In this document: piece by piece, positions 44,142 through 53,413 of the stretch | Numbering within the stretch: position 1 is the first letter of the stretch | How the letters are laid out: every line of letters begins with the position of its first letter | From: Chitinophaga pinensis | GTDB lineage: Bacteria > Bacteroidota > Bacteroidia > Flavobacteriales_D > Crocinitomicaceae | Assembly (NCBI GenBank): GCA_945883825.1 | Contig: CAMCYF010000004.1 | Location: forward strand, 30,205-94,204 | Length of the DNA: 64,000 bases | Direction: 5' to 3' | The notes under the pieces: model-generated | Database searches by the model: none | The model's input: the letters and a program-made list of their open reading frames with translations, nothing else | Told to the model about the DNA's origin: nothing | Position numbers and translations under genes: made by a program

Positions 44142-45851
44142 ATGGAAAAAATCGATTTTCAAGCTCAAATTGAGTCGCACTTAGCGGCAGATGATTTAGT
44201 TGTCTTAGGAAGAGATGTTGCTGCATTGCGCAGTTCATTTGAGGACTATTATTTGGAGATAGAACGTCAGGAGCAAGTAAAAAAAATTGAAGCTCAAGCA
44301 AAAGGCGACAAATATGAAATGCTTGATTTTCAGTATGAAAAAGACTTGTTTTATGCTGCTTACAAATCATTTCAGGAGAAACGAAAAATTCAGGTAAACC
44401 TAAAAACAACATTGGAAACAGAGAATTTAAGACTAAAACGTAGTCTAATTCAACAGTTAAAAGATGTTATTGAAAATGAAGAAAAAATAGGTTCTGCTTT
44501 TAATGCACACAAGGAAATCCATGAAACCTGGAAAAAAATTGGTGACATTCCTCGAGATAAGCGCGAAGATATCCAAAAAGAATACTCTCGCTTAATAGAG
44601 ATTTTTTTCTATAATTTAAAAATATACCGCGAATTAAAAGCAAATGATTACAAGCGTAATTCTCAGTTAAAACAAGATATTATTTTTAAGCTGAAGAATT
44701 TAAGAAATAGCACTTTAAATGTTAGAGATTTGGAAGCTTCACTTCGTGGTCTTCAAAATGAATGGGAGGAAATCGGACCAGTGAACAACGAAGAATGGGA
44801 GGTTTTGAAAAATAGTTATTGGGAAGCTGTTCGTTCTGTTTATGAAAAAACAAATCAGTTTTATGATGAACAACGAAATGAATTAGCTGACAATCTTCTT
44901 AAAAAACGTACAATTATCTTTGAACTTTCTTCTCTTATTGAAAGCACCTCAACTTTAGAAAAACCAAAAGATTGGGAAAAAGCCACTGAGAAACTTATTC
45001 AATTTCAAGCTGCTTGGAAACTAATTGGTTTCGGACCTAAGAAAGATAACGACAAAGTATGGAAGGAATTTAGAGAAAAATGCGATCTTTTCTTTTCGGT
45101 AAAAAAAGAATTTAATAAATCTATTGACTCATTAAATAGAGGTTTTGCAGATCAAAAGAGAGAATTGATTGAGCAAGCAAAATCATTTAAAGATTCTACT
45201 GATTGGAAGACAAGTGCGGACAAAATTATTTCCTTACAGAAAAACTGGAAGTCATTGGGTTCAGCAGGACAAAAGTATGATAATAAATTATGGGCTGATT
45301 TTCGTTCTGCTTGTGATGATTTTTTCACTGCAAGAGAACGTCATTTCGCTGCTCAAGATGCTTCCTTAATTGAGAATTTAACATTAAAAAATGATTTTAT
45401 TGCTGGCATACTTGAAATGAAACTTCCAGAGTCAAAATCAGAAGCACTAGCGGTTTTACGAAATACAAGCGAGCAATTTTCAACAATGGGACACGTACCA
45501 TTAAAAAATAAAAATGATGTATATGAGCGCTTTAAAAAAGCAATTGATGCAAAGTATTCCTCACTAAAGCTAGAAGCAGAAGAAAAAGATAGAATTTTAT
45601 TCCAAGCAAAAATTGATACGCTAGGCTCAAGTCCTGAACGTCAAAAGTTACTTACAAATGAAAAAAATGATATACGAAAGCAAATGGATGCCTTAGGAAA
45701 GGAAATCATTCAGATGGAAAATAACCTTGGATTTTTCGCTCGTTCAAAAGGTGCAGATCAATTAAGAAAAGAGGTAGAAGGAAAAGTTCAGGTTTTACAA
45801 TCAAAGATTGATAGCCTGAAAAAGAAATTGAAACTCATTCCTCATGAATAG
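44142..45851 (+). CDS. DUF349-domain helical protein
   Basis: The 569-residue cytoplasmic protein is almost wholly alpha-helical and charged, with repeated W-x(5-7)-G modules of the DUF349 kind. Examples are EIHETWKKIGDIPRDKREDIQKEYSRL, LQNEWEEIGPVNNEEWEVL, FQAAWKLIGFGPKKDNDKVWKEFREKC and LQKNWKSLGSAGQKYDNKLWADFRSAC. At least four such modules are visible. The C-terminus is coiled-coil (ENNLGFFARSKGADQLRKEV). Function is unknown. Its stop overlaps the next gene by 8 bp. Confidence 0.87.
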   Translation: MEKIDFQAQIESHLAADDLVVLGRDVAALRSSFEDYYLEIERQEQVKKIEAQAKGDKYEMLDFQYEKDLFYAAYKSFQEKRKIQVNLKTTLETENLRLKRSLIQQLKDVIENEEKIGSAFNAHKEIHETWKKIGDIPRDKREDIQKEYSRLIEIFFYNLKIYRELKANDYKRNSQLKQDIIFKLKNLRNSTLNVRDLEASLRGLQNEWEEIGPVNNEEWEVLKNSYWEAVRSVYEKTNQFYDEQRNELADNLLKKRTIIFELSSLIESTSTLEKPKDWEKATEKLIQFQAAWKLIGFGPKKDNDKVWKEFREKCDLFFSVKKEFNKSIDSLNRGFADQKRELIEQAKSFKDSTDWKTSADKIISLQKNWKSLGSAGQKYDNKLWADFRSACDDFFTARERHFAAQDASLIENLTLKNDFIAGILEMKLPESKSEALAVLRNTSEQFSTMGHVPLKNKNDVYERFKKAIDAKYSSLKLEAEEKDRILFQAKIDTLGSSPERQKLLTNEKNDIRKQMDALGKEIIQMENNLGFFARSKGADQLRKEVEGKVQVLQSKIDSLKKKLKLIPHE

Positions 45852-46512
45852 TTTTATAAATATTTTATTGCTGATCGTTACTTTCCCAACAATGCTGCTC
45901 TGTATTTTTATTGGTTTTGATTTACCAATTGAGTTTTTAAGAACTACAGCGCGAACGATGCCTTACGCTTCTGAAATTTTACTCGTTTTCGGCTTGCTTT
46001 TATTAGTTATTTCCTTACGGCGTTCAATTCGCAGATGGATGGGTGTTCGCATGACTAAGCAAACTAAAAAATTTCACTGGAATTCTGAAATTAGTCAAAC
46101 TCGAAAACAAAGAGTTGTAGTTTATACACTTCTCGAGGCTGCTGTATTACTAAGTTTAGCTCTTGGTTATTATTTTTTAACACCCGATGCATGGTTTCCT
46201 GCCCTTGTAATGCTTGTTTTTTCAATAGAAAGTATCGTTTTCTTATTGATTTGCAGTAGAAAATTATTTCGAATAGGACTAAGTTCCAAGGCTATTTTAG
46301 TCGCTGATAGAGAAGTTATTTTAATTTATCTGGCAGGCTTAAGACAAGTCAGTATTAGTCAACAAACAGTTTACTTTGATTACACAAATGACCTGCAATT
46401 GTCATTTCCTACAGATTGTTTGTTAGCAGAGGAGAAAGATCTTTTTTTTGAAAATTTAAGTAGCTTAGTAGATAAAAACAAAGTCTTGTTTCGAAATGTA
46501 ACTACTTCGTAA
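45844..46512 (+). CDS. Unassigned membrane protein with C-terminal soluble domain
   Basis: The 222-residue protein has about four transmembrane helices (residues ~1-25, ~42-60, ~93-112 and ~117-138). A short beta-rich cytoplasmic segment follows (ISQQTVYFDYTNDLQLSFPTD), reminiscent of a PH-like domain. It overlaps the DUF349 gene by 8 bp and abuts the GT9 gene with no gap (stop 46512, start 46513). The three genes are therefore translationally coupled. No family recognised. A part in envelope assembly is a guess from the GT9 neighbour. Confidence 0.65.
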   Translation: MNSFINILLLIVTFPTMLLCIFIGFDLPIEFLRTTARTMPYASEILLVFGLLLLVISLRRSIRRWMGVRMTKQTKKFHWNSEISQTRKQRVVVYTLLEAAVLLSLALGYYFLTPDAWFPALVMLVFSIESIVFLLICSRKLFRIGLSSKAILVADREVILIYLAGLRQVSISQQTVYFDYTNDLQLSFPTDCLLAEEKDLFFENLSSLVDKNKVLFRNVTTS

Positions 46513-47499
46513 ATGAAAATTCTTATTACTCGCTTTAGTTCAATTGGTGATATCGTCTTGACTTTTCCCATTTTAAGGTGTTTAAAAATTCAAGTTCCAA
46601 GTTCAGAAATTCATTACGCTACAAAGATTCAGTTCAAGGAATTAGTAACGGCATCTGAGTACATAGATCGACAGTATTTTTTGGAGAATTCGCTTAAAGA
46701 TTTAATAAAAGCGCTTCGAAAAGAGAAGTATGACCTAATAATTGATCTTCATAATAACCTCAGAACACTACAAATTTCTTCTGCTCTTGGCGTAAAAACG
46801 CTACGTTTCCCAAAATTAAATTTCAAAAAATGGCTTTTAGTCAATTTGAAAGTAAATAAAATGCCTAATCTTCATCTTGTTGATCGCTATTTTCAGGCAG
46901 TAAAAAAACTTGGTGTAACTAATGATGGTAAAAACAATACTTTTTTGATTTCTCCAGAAAATGAAATTGACATTAAAAAACAATTTAATTTAAGTCCAAA
47001 ATCTTATATCGCTGTTGTAATTGGAGCGCAATTTTCTACAAAAAGAATCCCACTTGATAAATTAATTGAAATACTTTCAGGAATAAATTATCCGATGGTC
47101 TTGATTGGCGGAAAAACGGATAAAATAGTGGCAACTGAACTCTGCAAGAACTTAACTGAAAAAGAAATATATTCTGCTTGTGGAGATTTCAACATTCTTC
47201 AATCCGCAAGTATTGTAAAACAAAGTAAAGCAGTTTTAACAAACGATACGGGAATGATGCACATTGCTTCGTGCTTTTCTCTACCAATTACAACGGTTTG
47301 GGGAAATACAAGTTCTGCATTTGGAATGTCGGCATACACACCAGAAAATAATTCGGAAATTTTTAATTTTGAAGTTCAAGATTTAGCTTGCCGTCCTTGT
47401 TCAAAAATTGGATTTCAAAAATGCCCAAAAGGTCATTTTAAGTGCATGGAGCTACAAGATGCCATGTTGATTTCTCAACAAATAATTAAGGGGATTTAA
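46513..47499 (+). CDS. Glycosyltransferase family 9 (ADP-heptose:LPS heptosyltransferase-like)
   Basis: GT9 enzymes add heptose to the LPS inner core. The 328-residue protein shows the N-terminal MKILITRFSSIGDIVLTFPIL, the middle VVIGAQFSTKRIPLDKLIEIL, LIGGKTDKIVATEL, and the C-terminal nucleotide-sugar region VLTNDTGMMHIASCFSLPITTVWGNTSSAFG with the Asp-Thr-Gly-x2-His signature. A Cys cluster (CRPCSKIGFQKCPKGHFKCM) is typical of Bacteroidota GT9. The start abuts the previous gene's stop. Its stop overlaps the convergent thioesterase by 4 bp. Confidence 0.92.
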   Translation: MKILITRFSSIGDIVLTFPILRCLKIQVPSSEIHYATKIQFKELVTASEYIDRQYFLENSLKDLIKALRKEKYDLIIDLHNNLRTLQISSALGVKTLRFPKLNFKKWLLVNLKVNKMPNLHLVDRYFQAVKKLGVTNDGKNNTFLISPENEIDIKKQFNLSPKSYIAVVIGAQFSTKRIPLDKLIEILSGINYPMVLIGGKTDKIVATELCKNLTEKEIYSACGDFNILQSASIVKQSKAVLTNDTGMMHIASCFSLPITTVWGNTSSAFGMSAYTPENNSEIFNFEVQDLACRPCSKIGFQKCPKGHFKCMELQDAMLISQQIIKGI

Positions 47500-48011
47500 T
47501 CCTCTGAAAATAATTTCTTTAATTCTGTAGCATCGCTTGGCTTCATTTTTCCTGCAAGGATAAGACTTAATTGCTTTCTTCTTAAAGCTCCATCAAAACG
47601 CTTTATTTCTTCATCAGTTTCAGGTATTAATTCAGGAACTTGAATTGGCCCTCCATTTTGATCAACTGCAACAAAAGTGTAAATTGCTTCATTGCATTTT
47701 TCTCTAACTCCAGTTATTGCGTCTTCAACAAATACATCAACAAATACTTCCATAGAACTTGAAAATGCACGCGATACTTTTGCTTCTAAGGTTAAAATAG
47801 AAGCATGTTTAATCGGTTTTTGAAATGAAACGTTATTAACGGAAGCTGTTACCACAACTCGTTTGCAATGCCTGTGAGCAGATACACTCGAAATGAGATC
47901 CATCCATGCTAAAAGCTGTCCGCCAAATAAATTTCCTTGTGTATTTGTGTCGTTGGGCAACACAACTTTAGTTGAAATAGATAATGTTTCTGCTGCTTTT
48001 TTTGATATCAT
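47496..48011 (-). CDS. Hotdog-fold acyl-CoA thioesterase (YciA-like)
   Basis: The 171-residue protein carries the hotdog core LPNDTNTQGNLFGGQLLAWMDLISSVSAHRH. The Asn-x-x-Gly-x-x-Phe-Gly-Gly pattern and the helix Asp-His region match YciA/ACOT-type thioesterases, which release free fatty acids or acids from CoA. Further family marks are VVVTASVNNVSFQKPIKHASILTLEAKVSR and EAIYTFVAVDQNG. Likely cytosolic. It is convergent with the GT9 gene. Confidence 0.9.
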   Translation of the reverse strand: MISKKAAETLSISTKVVLPNDTNTQGNLFGGQLLAWMDLISSVSAHRHCKRVVVTASVNNVSFQKPIKHASILTLEAKVSRAFSSSMEVFVDVFVEDAITGVREKCNEAIYTFVAVDQNGGPIQVPELIPETDEEIKRFDGALRRKQLSLILAGKMKPSDATELKKLFSED

Positions 48012-48057
48012 TCTACAAATGTATTCAATCCAGTCAAATATCTTAATTTAAATTGTG

Positions 48058-48065
48058 TATCTTCG
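48058..48065 (+). promoter_or_regulatory. Variant -7 box TATCTTCG before the first M43 protease gene
   Basis: TATCTTCG ends 49 nt upstream of the ATG at 48115. It is the third copy of this octamer seen before a gene start in the window. No -33 TTG at normal spacing. Confidence 0.35.
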
Positions 48066-48114
48066 GCAAACTTTTTTTTGTCAAAGTTGTTTTATCACTA
48101 AATTATAAAATTTA

Positions 48115-50298
48115 ATGAAATTATCTCTCCTCATCATAACACTTGTTTTTTGGTTTTTTAACACTATTAATTCTCAAGTTCAACGTAAAGTTGACATGCA
48201 GAACACACGTGATGGCGAAAACATAGAATATTGCTTTACGCATAAAAAAATGCAAGCCTTACTTCAAAATCAGGATTTCTTGGCACAATTTAATCTCGAT
48301 GAAATAGCATTTGACAAAGCCATGAAAAAGGGTTCTTCTTCCAAAGGCACCGTTTTTAGAATTCCTGTTGTTTTTCATGTTCTTCATAATCAGGGAATAG
48401 AAAATATTTCAGATGAACAAATCATTAACGCTGTAGCAATTTTAAACCGTGATTATAGAAAACAAAATGCCGATACTGCAACTGTACATCCAGATTTTCT
48501 AGGTCTTCCTTATGATTCTGAAATAGAATTTGTTTTAGCAACGAAAGCACCTGATGGAACTTGCTTTAAGGGAATTACAAGAACAGAAACAATTTCAACT
48601 TTCCAAGGGGAAGATGGAGATGCCCAAGCTCAGGCAGTACGAGATGGTAATGACGTTTACATTGGTGATTGGCCAGGAAATAAATACCTAAATTTCTTTA
48701 TTTGCGATGATATAGGTGGGGCTGCTGGTTATACAAGATATCCTTCTCAATGGTCTGCTGATGATATGACAAATGGCATTTGGGTTCTACATACTTATGT
48801 TGGCTCGATAGGTACAAGCTCTGAAAGTCATAGCCGAGTGCTAACACACGAATGCGGACATTGGTTGAATTTGCCACACACCTGGGGTTCTACTAATAAT
48901 CCTGGTCTTGAAACTTCATGTGATACAGATGATGGCGTTACCGATACTCCTAATTGTATTGGCGTTACAGCCTGTATTTTAAATGCAAATACCTGCGATT
49001 CTGACAATGCATATTGGGGATTTGATATACACGATAACGTTAATAACTACATGGATTATTCATATTGTTGCAAGATGTTTACAGCAGGACAAGCTGCTCG
49101 AATGAGAGTAGCAGTGCAACAAGCAAATACTGGACGTGCAAATTTGTGGTCTTCTGCAAATTTAATAGCTACAGGAGCAACCGGCTCATTGTATTTATGT
49201 AAAGCCGCTTTTTCTGCCGATAAATCAACTATTTGTTTAGGAGATGAAGTTCAGCTAACAGATGATTCATACAACTTAGTTACAAGTTGGCAATGGGAAA
49301 TAACTCCGGCTTCTGGTTGGTCGTTTTCACCTGGTTCTTCAGCTTCGAGTCAAAATCCAAGTATAATTTTTAATACTTCAGGTTTATACTCGGTAAAATT
49401 AATCGCTAATGATGGTTCAATTAGTGATGAGGAATTAAAACTAAATTACATACGCGTAGCTCCAGAGGCAGCTGTTTTACCTTTCTGGGAAGGATTTGAG
49501 AATTACACTTCTTTAACAAATATTAACAATTGGCAAATAACTAATTTTAATGATAACAATGCTTTTACGATTGAAAACACGACGAGTTATTCTGGTTTAA
49601 AATGTGCGAAATTGATAAACTTTGGCGAAGCTTCTTTAAGCATTGATGAACTAACTTCTTCTACGATTGATTTATCGTCGATTGCCCCAACAGATACTGT
49701 GACGCTAAGTTTTAGGTATTCTTACCGCAAAAGAGATGAAAGTAATTATGAGTATTTAAAAGTATTCATTTCTTCGAATTGCGGAAGTTCTTGGGCACAA
49801 AGAAAAACGCTAGGAAATAATAATTTATCGCCTTTGGTTTCTTCTGGTTTTTGGATACCAAGCGAAGAAAGCGATTGGACAACTGTTCACATGACAAATA
49901 TCACAAGTACTTATTTTACAAGCAATTTTAAAATGAAATTCCGATTTGAAGGAAATGGAGGAAACAATTTTTATTTAGACGACATAAATTTATATGCTGG
50001 TTCAGCTTCAAATGATTTGGTTTTAGGAGTTCAAGAAACTGCTACAATTTCTAGTTTAGAATTATTCCCAAATCCAGTAGAGGATGAATTGCAACTTCAG
50101 TTTATAAGTAAGCAAAATGAGGCAATTCAATTTTCGATTGTAGATGTAACAGGAAAAATTCTTTCACGTCAAATAATAAAAGCAGTAGCTGGAAGTAATA
50201 TAGTTTTATTCCCGGTTTCAAATTTAGCTTCAGGTGCATATTTTCTTAAAATGGGTTCTGAAGAAACAACAAATGCTCTTAGATTTATTGTAAAATAA
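48115..50298 (+). CDS. Secreted M43-family zinc metalloprotease (pappalysin-like), T9SS cargo, copy 1
   Basis: The 727-residue protein has a signal peptide (residues ~1-21). The catalytic domain carries the zinc motif HECGHWLNLPH (His245, Glu246, His249, third His255) and the downstream NNYMDYSYCCKMFTAGQAARM, the Met-turn region of M43. A cysteine-rich loop surrounds ETSCDTDDGVTDTPNCIGVTACILN. A PKD-like domain (residues ~365-450, SVKLIANDGSISDEELK), a jelly-roll domain (LPFWEGFENYTS ... NNFYLDDINLYAG) and a T9SS sorting domain (LELFPNPVEDELQLQF ... NALRFIVK) follow. It is the tandem paralogue of the next gene. Confidence 0.93.
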   Translation: MKLSLLIITLVFWFFNTINSQVQRKVDMQNTRDGENIEYCFTHKKMQALLQNQDFLAQFNLDEIAFDKAMKKGSSSKGTVFRIPVVFHVLHNQGIENISDEQIINAVAILNRDYRKQNADTATVHPDFLGLPYDSEIEFVLATKAPDGTCFKGITRTETISTFQGEDGDAQAQAVRDGNDVYIGDWPGNKYLNFFICDDIGGAAGYTRYPSQWSADDMTNGIWVLHTYVGSIGTSSESHSRVLTHECGHWLNLPHTWGSTNNPGLETSCDTDDGVTDTPNCIGVTACILNANTCDSDNAYWGFDIHDNVNNYMDYSYCCKMFTAGQAARMRVAVQQANTGRANLWSSANLIATGATGSLYLCKAAFSADKSTICLGDEVQLTDDSYNLVTSWQWEITPASGWSFSPGSSASSQNPSIIFNTSGLYSVKLIANDGSISDEELKLNYIRVAPEAAVLPFWEGFENYTSLTNINNWQITNFNDNNAFTIENTTSYSGLKCAKLINFGEASLSIDELTSSTIDLSSIAPTDTVTLSFRYSYRKRDESNYEYLKVFISSNCGSSWAQRKTLGNNNLSPLVSSGFWIPSEESDWTTVHMTNITSTYFTSNFKMKFRFEGNGGNNFYLDDINLYAGSASNDLVLGVQETATISSLELFPNPVEDELQLQFISKQNEAIQFSIVDVTGKILSRQIIKAVAGSNIVLFPVSNLASGAYFLKMGSEETTNALRFIVK

Positions 50299-50316
50299 TA
50301 TTTTTCGGTATATTTG
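50288..50316 (+). promoter_or_regulatory. Promoter of the second M43 protease gene
   Basis: TTG (50288-50290), an 18-bp spacer and TATATTTG (50309-50316) match the Bacteroidota promoter. The TTG overlaps the last codons of the first protease gene. The second ATG is 36 nt after the box, so the second copy can be transcribed independently. Confidence 0.7.
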
Positions 50317-50352
50317 ATTTTGTCAAATTAAGTAATCAAACACTTTATCCAA

Positions 50353-52545
50353 ATGAAATTTCTCCAATTTTATCTTGCACTTTTTCTTCTACTATTTGTA
50401 AATCAAACACTTAATTCCCAAATAAAACATGTGTTTAATCCAGCAAATGCGAGAGATGGTGAACTAGTTGAGTACTGCCACACGCACTTAAAGATGAATG
50501 AATTGCTTCAAAACCTTGATTATGCAAAAGCAAAAGCAGAAGACGATGCAAATTTTAACGCAGCATTAAAAAAAGGAGGATTTCAAAAGGCTACTATTTA
50601 TAAAATTCCTGTCGTTTTTCATGTACTACACATAAATGGTGTTGAGAATATTTCAGATGAACAAATTTTTAATGCTGTAGCTATTTTAAACCGTGATTTT
50701 AGAAAACAAAATGCTGATACAGCAAACGTTCATACTGATTTTCAGGGTATGCCAGCAGATGTAGAGATTGAGTTTGTATTAGCTACAAAAGCCCCAAATG
50801 GAACTTGTTTTAAAGGAATTACAAGAACTAATTCAGCTCTTTCGTATGATGGTTCAAGTGGATCTGCTCAGGTTACAGCAATTAGAAATGGAAATGATGT
50901 TTATATAGGATCTTGGCCAGGAAATAAATACTTAAATATTTTTGTGTGCGGAGAAATAGGTGGTGCTGCAGGTTATACTACAAATCCCTCAACATTTTCA
51001 GCAACTTCAATGAATAATGGGATTTGGATACTTCATGATTATGTTGGTTCTATAGGAACAGGATCTGTAGGAGGAAGTAGATCATTAACGCATGAAGTAG
51101 GGCACTGGCTAAACTTAGAACATACTTGGGGTCCAAATAATAATCCAGGAACAACAAGTTCGTGTTCAACTGATGATGGTGTTACAGACACTCCAAATTG
51201 TATTGGCGTAACCGCTTGCTTATTAAATTCTAACACCTGTAATTCTGATAATGCATACTGGGGATTTGATATTAGAGATAATGTAGAAAACTACATGGAT
51301 TATTCTTATTGTAGTAAAATGTTTACTTCGGGGCAAGTTGCAAGAATGAGAACTGCAGCTCAGCAAACAAATACTGGTAGAGCAAATCTTTGGTCAAGCG
51401 CAAATTTAACAGCAACTGGTGCAACAGGAATTCTTTCTTTGTGTAAGGCAGAATTTACAACTGATAAAACATCTATTTGTTTGGGTGATCAGATTCAATT
51501 TACGGATGATTCCTATAATTCAGCAAATTCATGGAATTGGCTTATAACTCCTTTAAGTGGTTGGTCATTTGTCGCAGGCACATCAGCAGCGAGCCAAAAT
51601 CCTAAAATACTCTTTTCTGCGCCAGGGTCCTACTCAATTAAACTTACCGCTTCTGACGGCTCAATTTCTGACGACGAGCTCAAGACAAATTTTATTTTTG
51701 TGACACCTCAAGCTGCAACATTGCCATTCTGGGAAGGTTTTGAAAATTATACAAGCTTAGCAAATTTAAATAATTGGGAGGTTTACAATCCTCAGAATAA
51801 CAATGCCTTTACGATTGAAAATACTACGAGTTTTTCTGGATCAAAATGCGCAAAGCTTGTAAATTTTGGGCAAACACCCTCCAATATTGATGACCTTATT
51901 TCTGCTCCAATTGATTTATCTGTTATTCCAGCTTCTGGAATAGTTACTTTAAGTTTCCGATATGCATACCGTAAAGTAACAAGTGCTAATTATGAATATT
52001 TTAAAGTTTATATCTCTTCAAATTGTGGAGAATCTTGGACACTAAGAAAAACCTTAGCAAATAATAATTTATCGAGTTTAACTTCAACATCATCTTGGAC
52101 ACCAACTCAAACAAGTGACTGGGTTACTGTTCACATGACTAATGTTACGAATACATATTTCACAGATAACTTTAAAGCTAAATTCTCATTTGAAGGTGAA
52201 GGCGGAAATAATTTTTATTTGGATGACATTAATTTATACGCAGGAGCACCATCTGATAATTTAGTAACAGCGGGAATTGATGAGGTTATTGATTTTGAGA
52301 ATTTTTCACTTTATCCAAATCCTACAGATGCTGAATTCAATGTTCAATTCAATGTTGAAAAACAAGAACGCTTAAGGTTTGAAATCCAAGATTTAGCAGG
52401 TAAGTTTGTTCGTCAACATTTTATTCTAGCAAATGAAGGAACAAATTTAGTTTCTTTTGAAACTTCAGAACTTTCTAAAGGAATGTACTTACTTAAAATA
52501 AGTTCAGCTTCTGGAGCGAAAACAGTTCAGTTTATAGTAAACTAG
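50353..52545 (+). CDS. Secreted M43-family zinc metalloprotease, T9SS cargo, copy 2
   Basis: The 730-residue protein has the same domain order as copy 1: signal peptide, catalytic domain with HEVGHWLNLEH (His247-Glu248-His251) and NYMDYSYCSKMFTSGQVARM, PKD-like, jelly-roll (LPFWEGFENYTSLANLNNW) and T9SS C-terminus (FSLYPNPTDAEFNVQF ... AKTVQFIVN). Both copies keep all three zinc histidines and the catalytic Glu, so both are predicted active. Sequence identity is high over the whole length. Divergence is greatest after the signal peptide and in the sorting domain. Confidence 0.93.
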   Translation: MKFLQFYLALFLLLFVNQTLNSQIKHVFNPANARDGELVEYCHTHLKMNELLQNLDYAKAKAEDDANFNAALKKGGFQKATIYKIPVVFHVLHINGVENISDEQIFNAVAILNRDFRKQNADTANVHTDFQGMPADVEIEFVLATKAPNGTCFKGITRTNSALSYDGSSGSAQVTAIRNGNDVYIGSWPGNKYLNIFVCGEIGGAAGYTTNPSTFSATSMNNGIWILHDYVGSIGTGSVGGSRSLTHEVGHWLNLEHTWGPNNNPGTTSSCSTDDGVTDTPNCIGVTACLLNSNTCNSDNAYWGFDIRDNVENYMDYSYCSKMFTSGQVARMRTAAQQTNTGRANLWSSANLTATGATGILSLCKAEFTTDKTSICLGDQIQFTDDSYNSANSWNWLITPLSGWSFVAGTSAASQNPKILFSAPGSYSIKLTASDGSISDDELKTNFIFVTPQAATLPFWEGFENYTSLANLNNWEVYNPQNNNAFTIENTTSFSGSKCAKLVNFGQTPSNIDDLISAPIDLSVIPASGIVTLSFRYAYRKVTSANYEYFKVYISSNCGESWTLRKTLANNNLSSLTSTSSWTPTQTSDWVTVHMTNVTNTYFTDNFKAKFSFEGEGGNNFYLDDINLYAGAPSDNLVTAGIDEVIDFENFSLYPNPTDAEFNVQFNVEKQERLRFEIQDLAGKFVRQHFILANEGTNLVSFETSELSKGMYLLKISSASGAKTVQFIVN

Positions 52546-52727
52546 TTTTTGGGCAAGTTGAAACAAAGATATAGCGGACACGAACAGATATAATCGAAGC
52601 TTCAGTTTGATACTTATTGACAGATCAGCCTGACAAAAGAAAATAAAAAGTGGAGATCAGAAACCACTATAAAAAACGGGGCGAAACCGAAAAGCCTGAC
52701 GAGTAGGAAAACAAAAAATAAATTAAA
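52546..52727. other. Structured non-coding spacer with short repeats and hairpins
   Basis: This 182-bp spacer is G+C-richer (sampled lines 33-38%) than the other spacers here. It contains a direct repeat GCCTGAC at 52628-52634 and 52694-52700. It also has two short inverted repeats, AGTGG...CCACT (52649-52653/52664-52668) and CGG...CCG (52677-52679/52687-52689), close together. No ORF, promoter box or RBS-like site explains them. It could be a structured 5' leader of the lipoprotein gene, or a dispersed repeat. Confidence 0.4.
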
Positions 52728-53390
52728 ATGACACCAAAATTTAAAATTATTTTAATGCTTTTGACAATTAGCACACTTTCAATTACGAGTTGTAAAAAAG
52801 ATGACGATTTACCAACGCCTTCGCCAACGCCTACAGCTTCAAAATCATTTCTTAATCTTACTTTTAATACAACAAATGCCTATTTCTCTACAGATGGTAG
52901 TATGAGTACACCTGTAGATTCAAATCAGGCAAAAACAATAACAAGTAAAATTGATATCACCTTTATTTTTAATTATGACTATACTAAACCTGGTTTTTTT
53001 GATCCTATTGCTAGGTCTCAAGTTTGGTATTGGAATGACTATTACAAACCATGGCTAAGTACAGCTGTCAAAACAGAATATTATAAAACTTCACTTACAA
53101 AGGCTGACTTCGATGCTGCAAAAACTGACCAAAGCAAAATCGCAACTTGCTTCTCTAACTCAAGTACAGTATTAGCACCACATGGAATTTTCCCAACAGG
53201 TAGTTGTATCGGGGGGAGACAATCATCAAACCCTTTATCAATAATGCTTAGTCAAGGGAATGTATTTGGATTTAAAAATACTACTTCTGGCAAACGTGGA
53301 CTTATTTATATTAGATTGGATCAATATTCTGGATGGCCGATGCCAATTTCAAATTTCAACACAAAAGTTGACATAATTAGAGAAAACTAA
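52728..53390 (+). CDS. Lipoprotein of unknown function, lineage-restricted
   Basis: The 220-residue protein has a lipoprotein signal (MTPKFKIILMLLTISTLSITSC) with Cys as the last residue of the box. An Asp/Pro/Ser/Thr linker (DDDLPTPSPTPTASKS) follows, then a single compact domain with many aromatic residues (VWYWNDYYKPWLS). No known family. It is flanked on both sides by unusual structured non-coding DNA (52546-52727 and 53414-53516). This suggests it arrived as, or lies inside, a mobile or hypervariable insert. Confidence 0.75.
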   Translation: MTPKFKIILMLLTISTLSITSCKKDDDLPTPSPTPTASKSFLNLTFNTTNAYFSTDGSMSTPVDSNQAKTITSKIDITFIFNYDYTKPGFFDPIARSQVWYWNDYYKPWLSTAVKTEYYKTSLTKADFDAAKTDQSKIATCFSNSSTVLAPHGIFPTGSCIGGRQSSNPLSIMLSQGNVFGFKNTTSGKRGLIYIRLDQYSGWPMPISNFNTKVDIIREN

Positions 53391-53413
53391 TTTTAAATAT
53401 ACCATAACATCAT

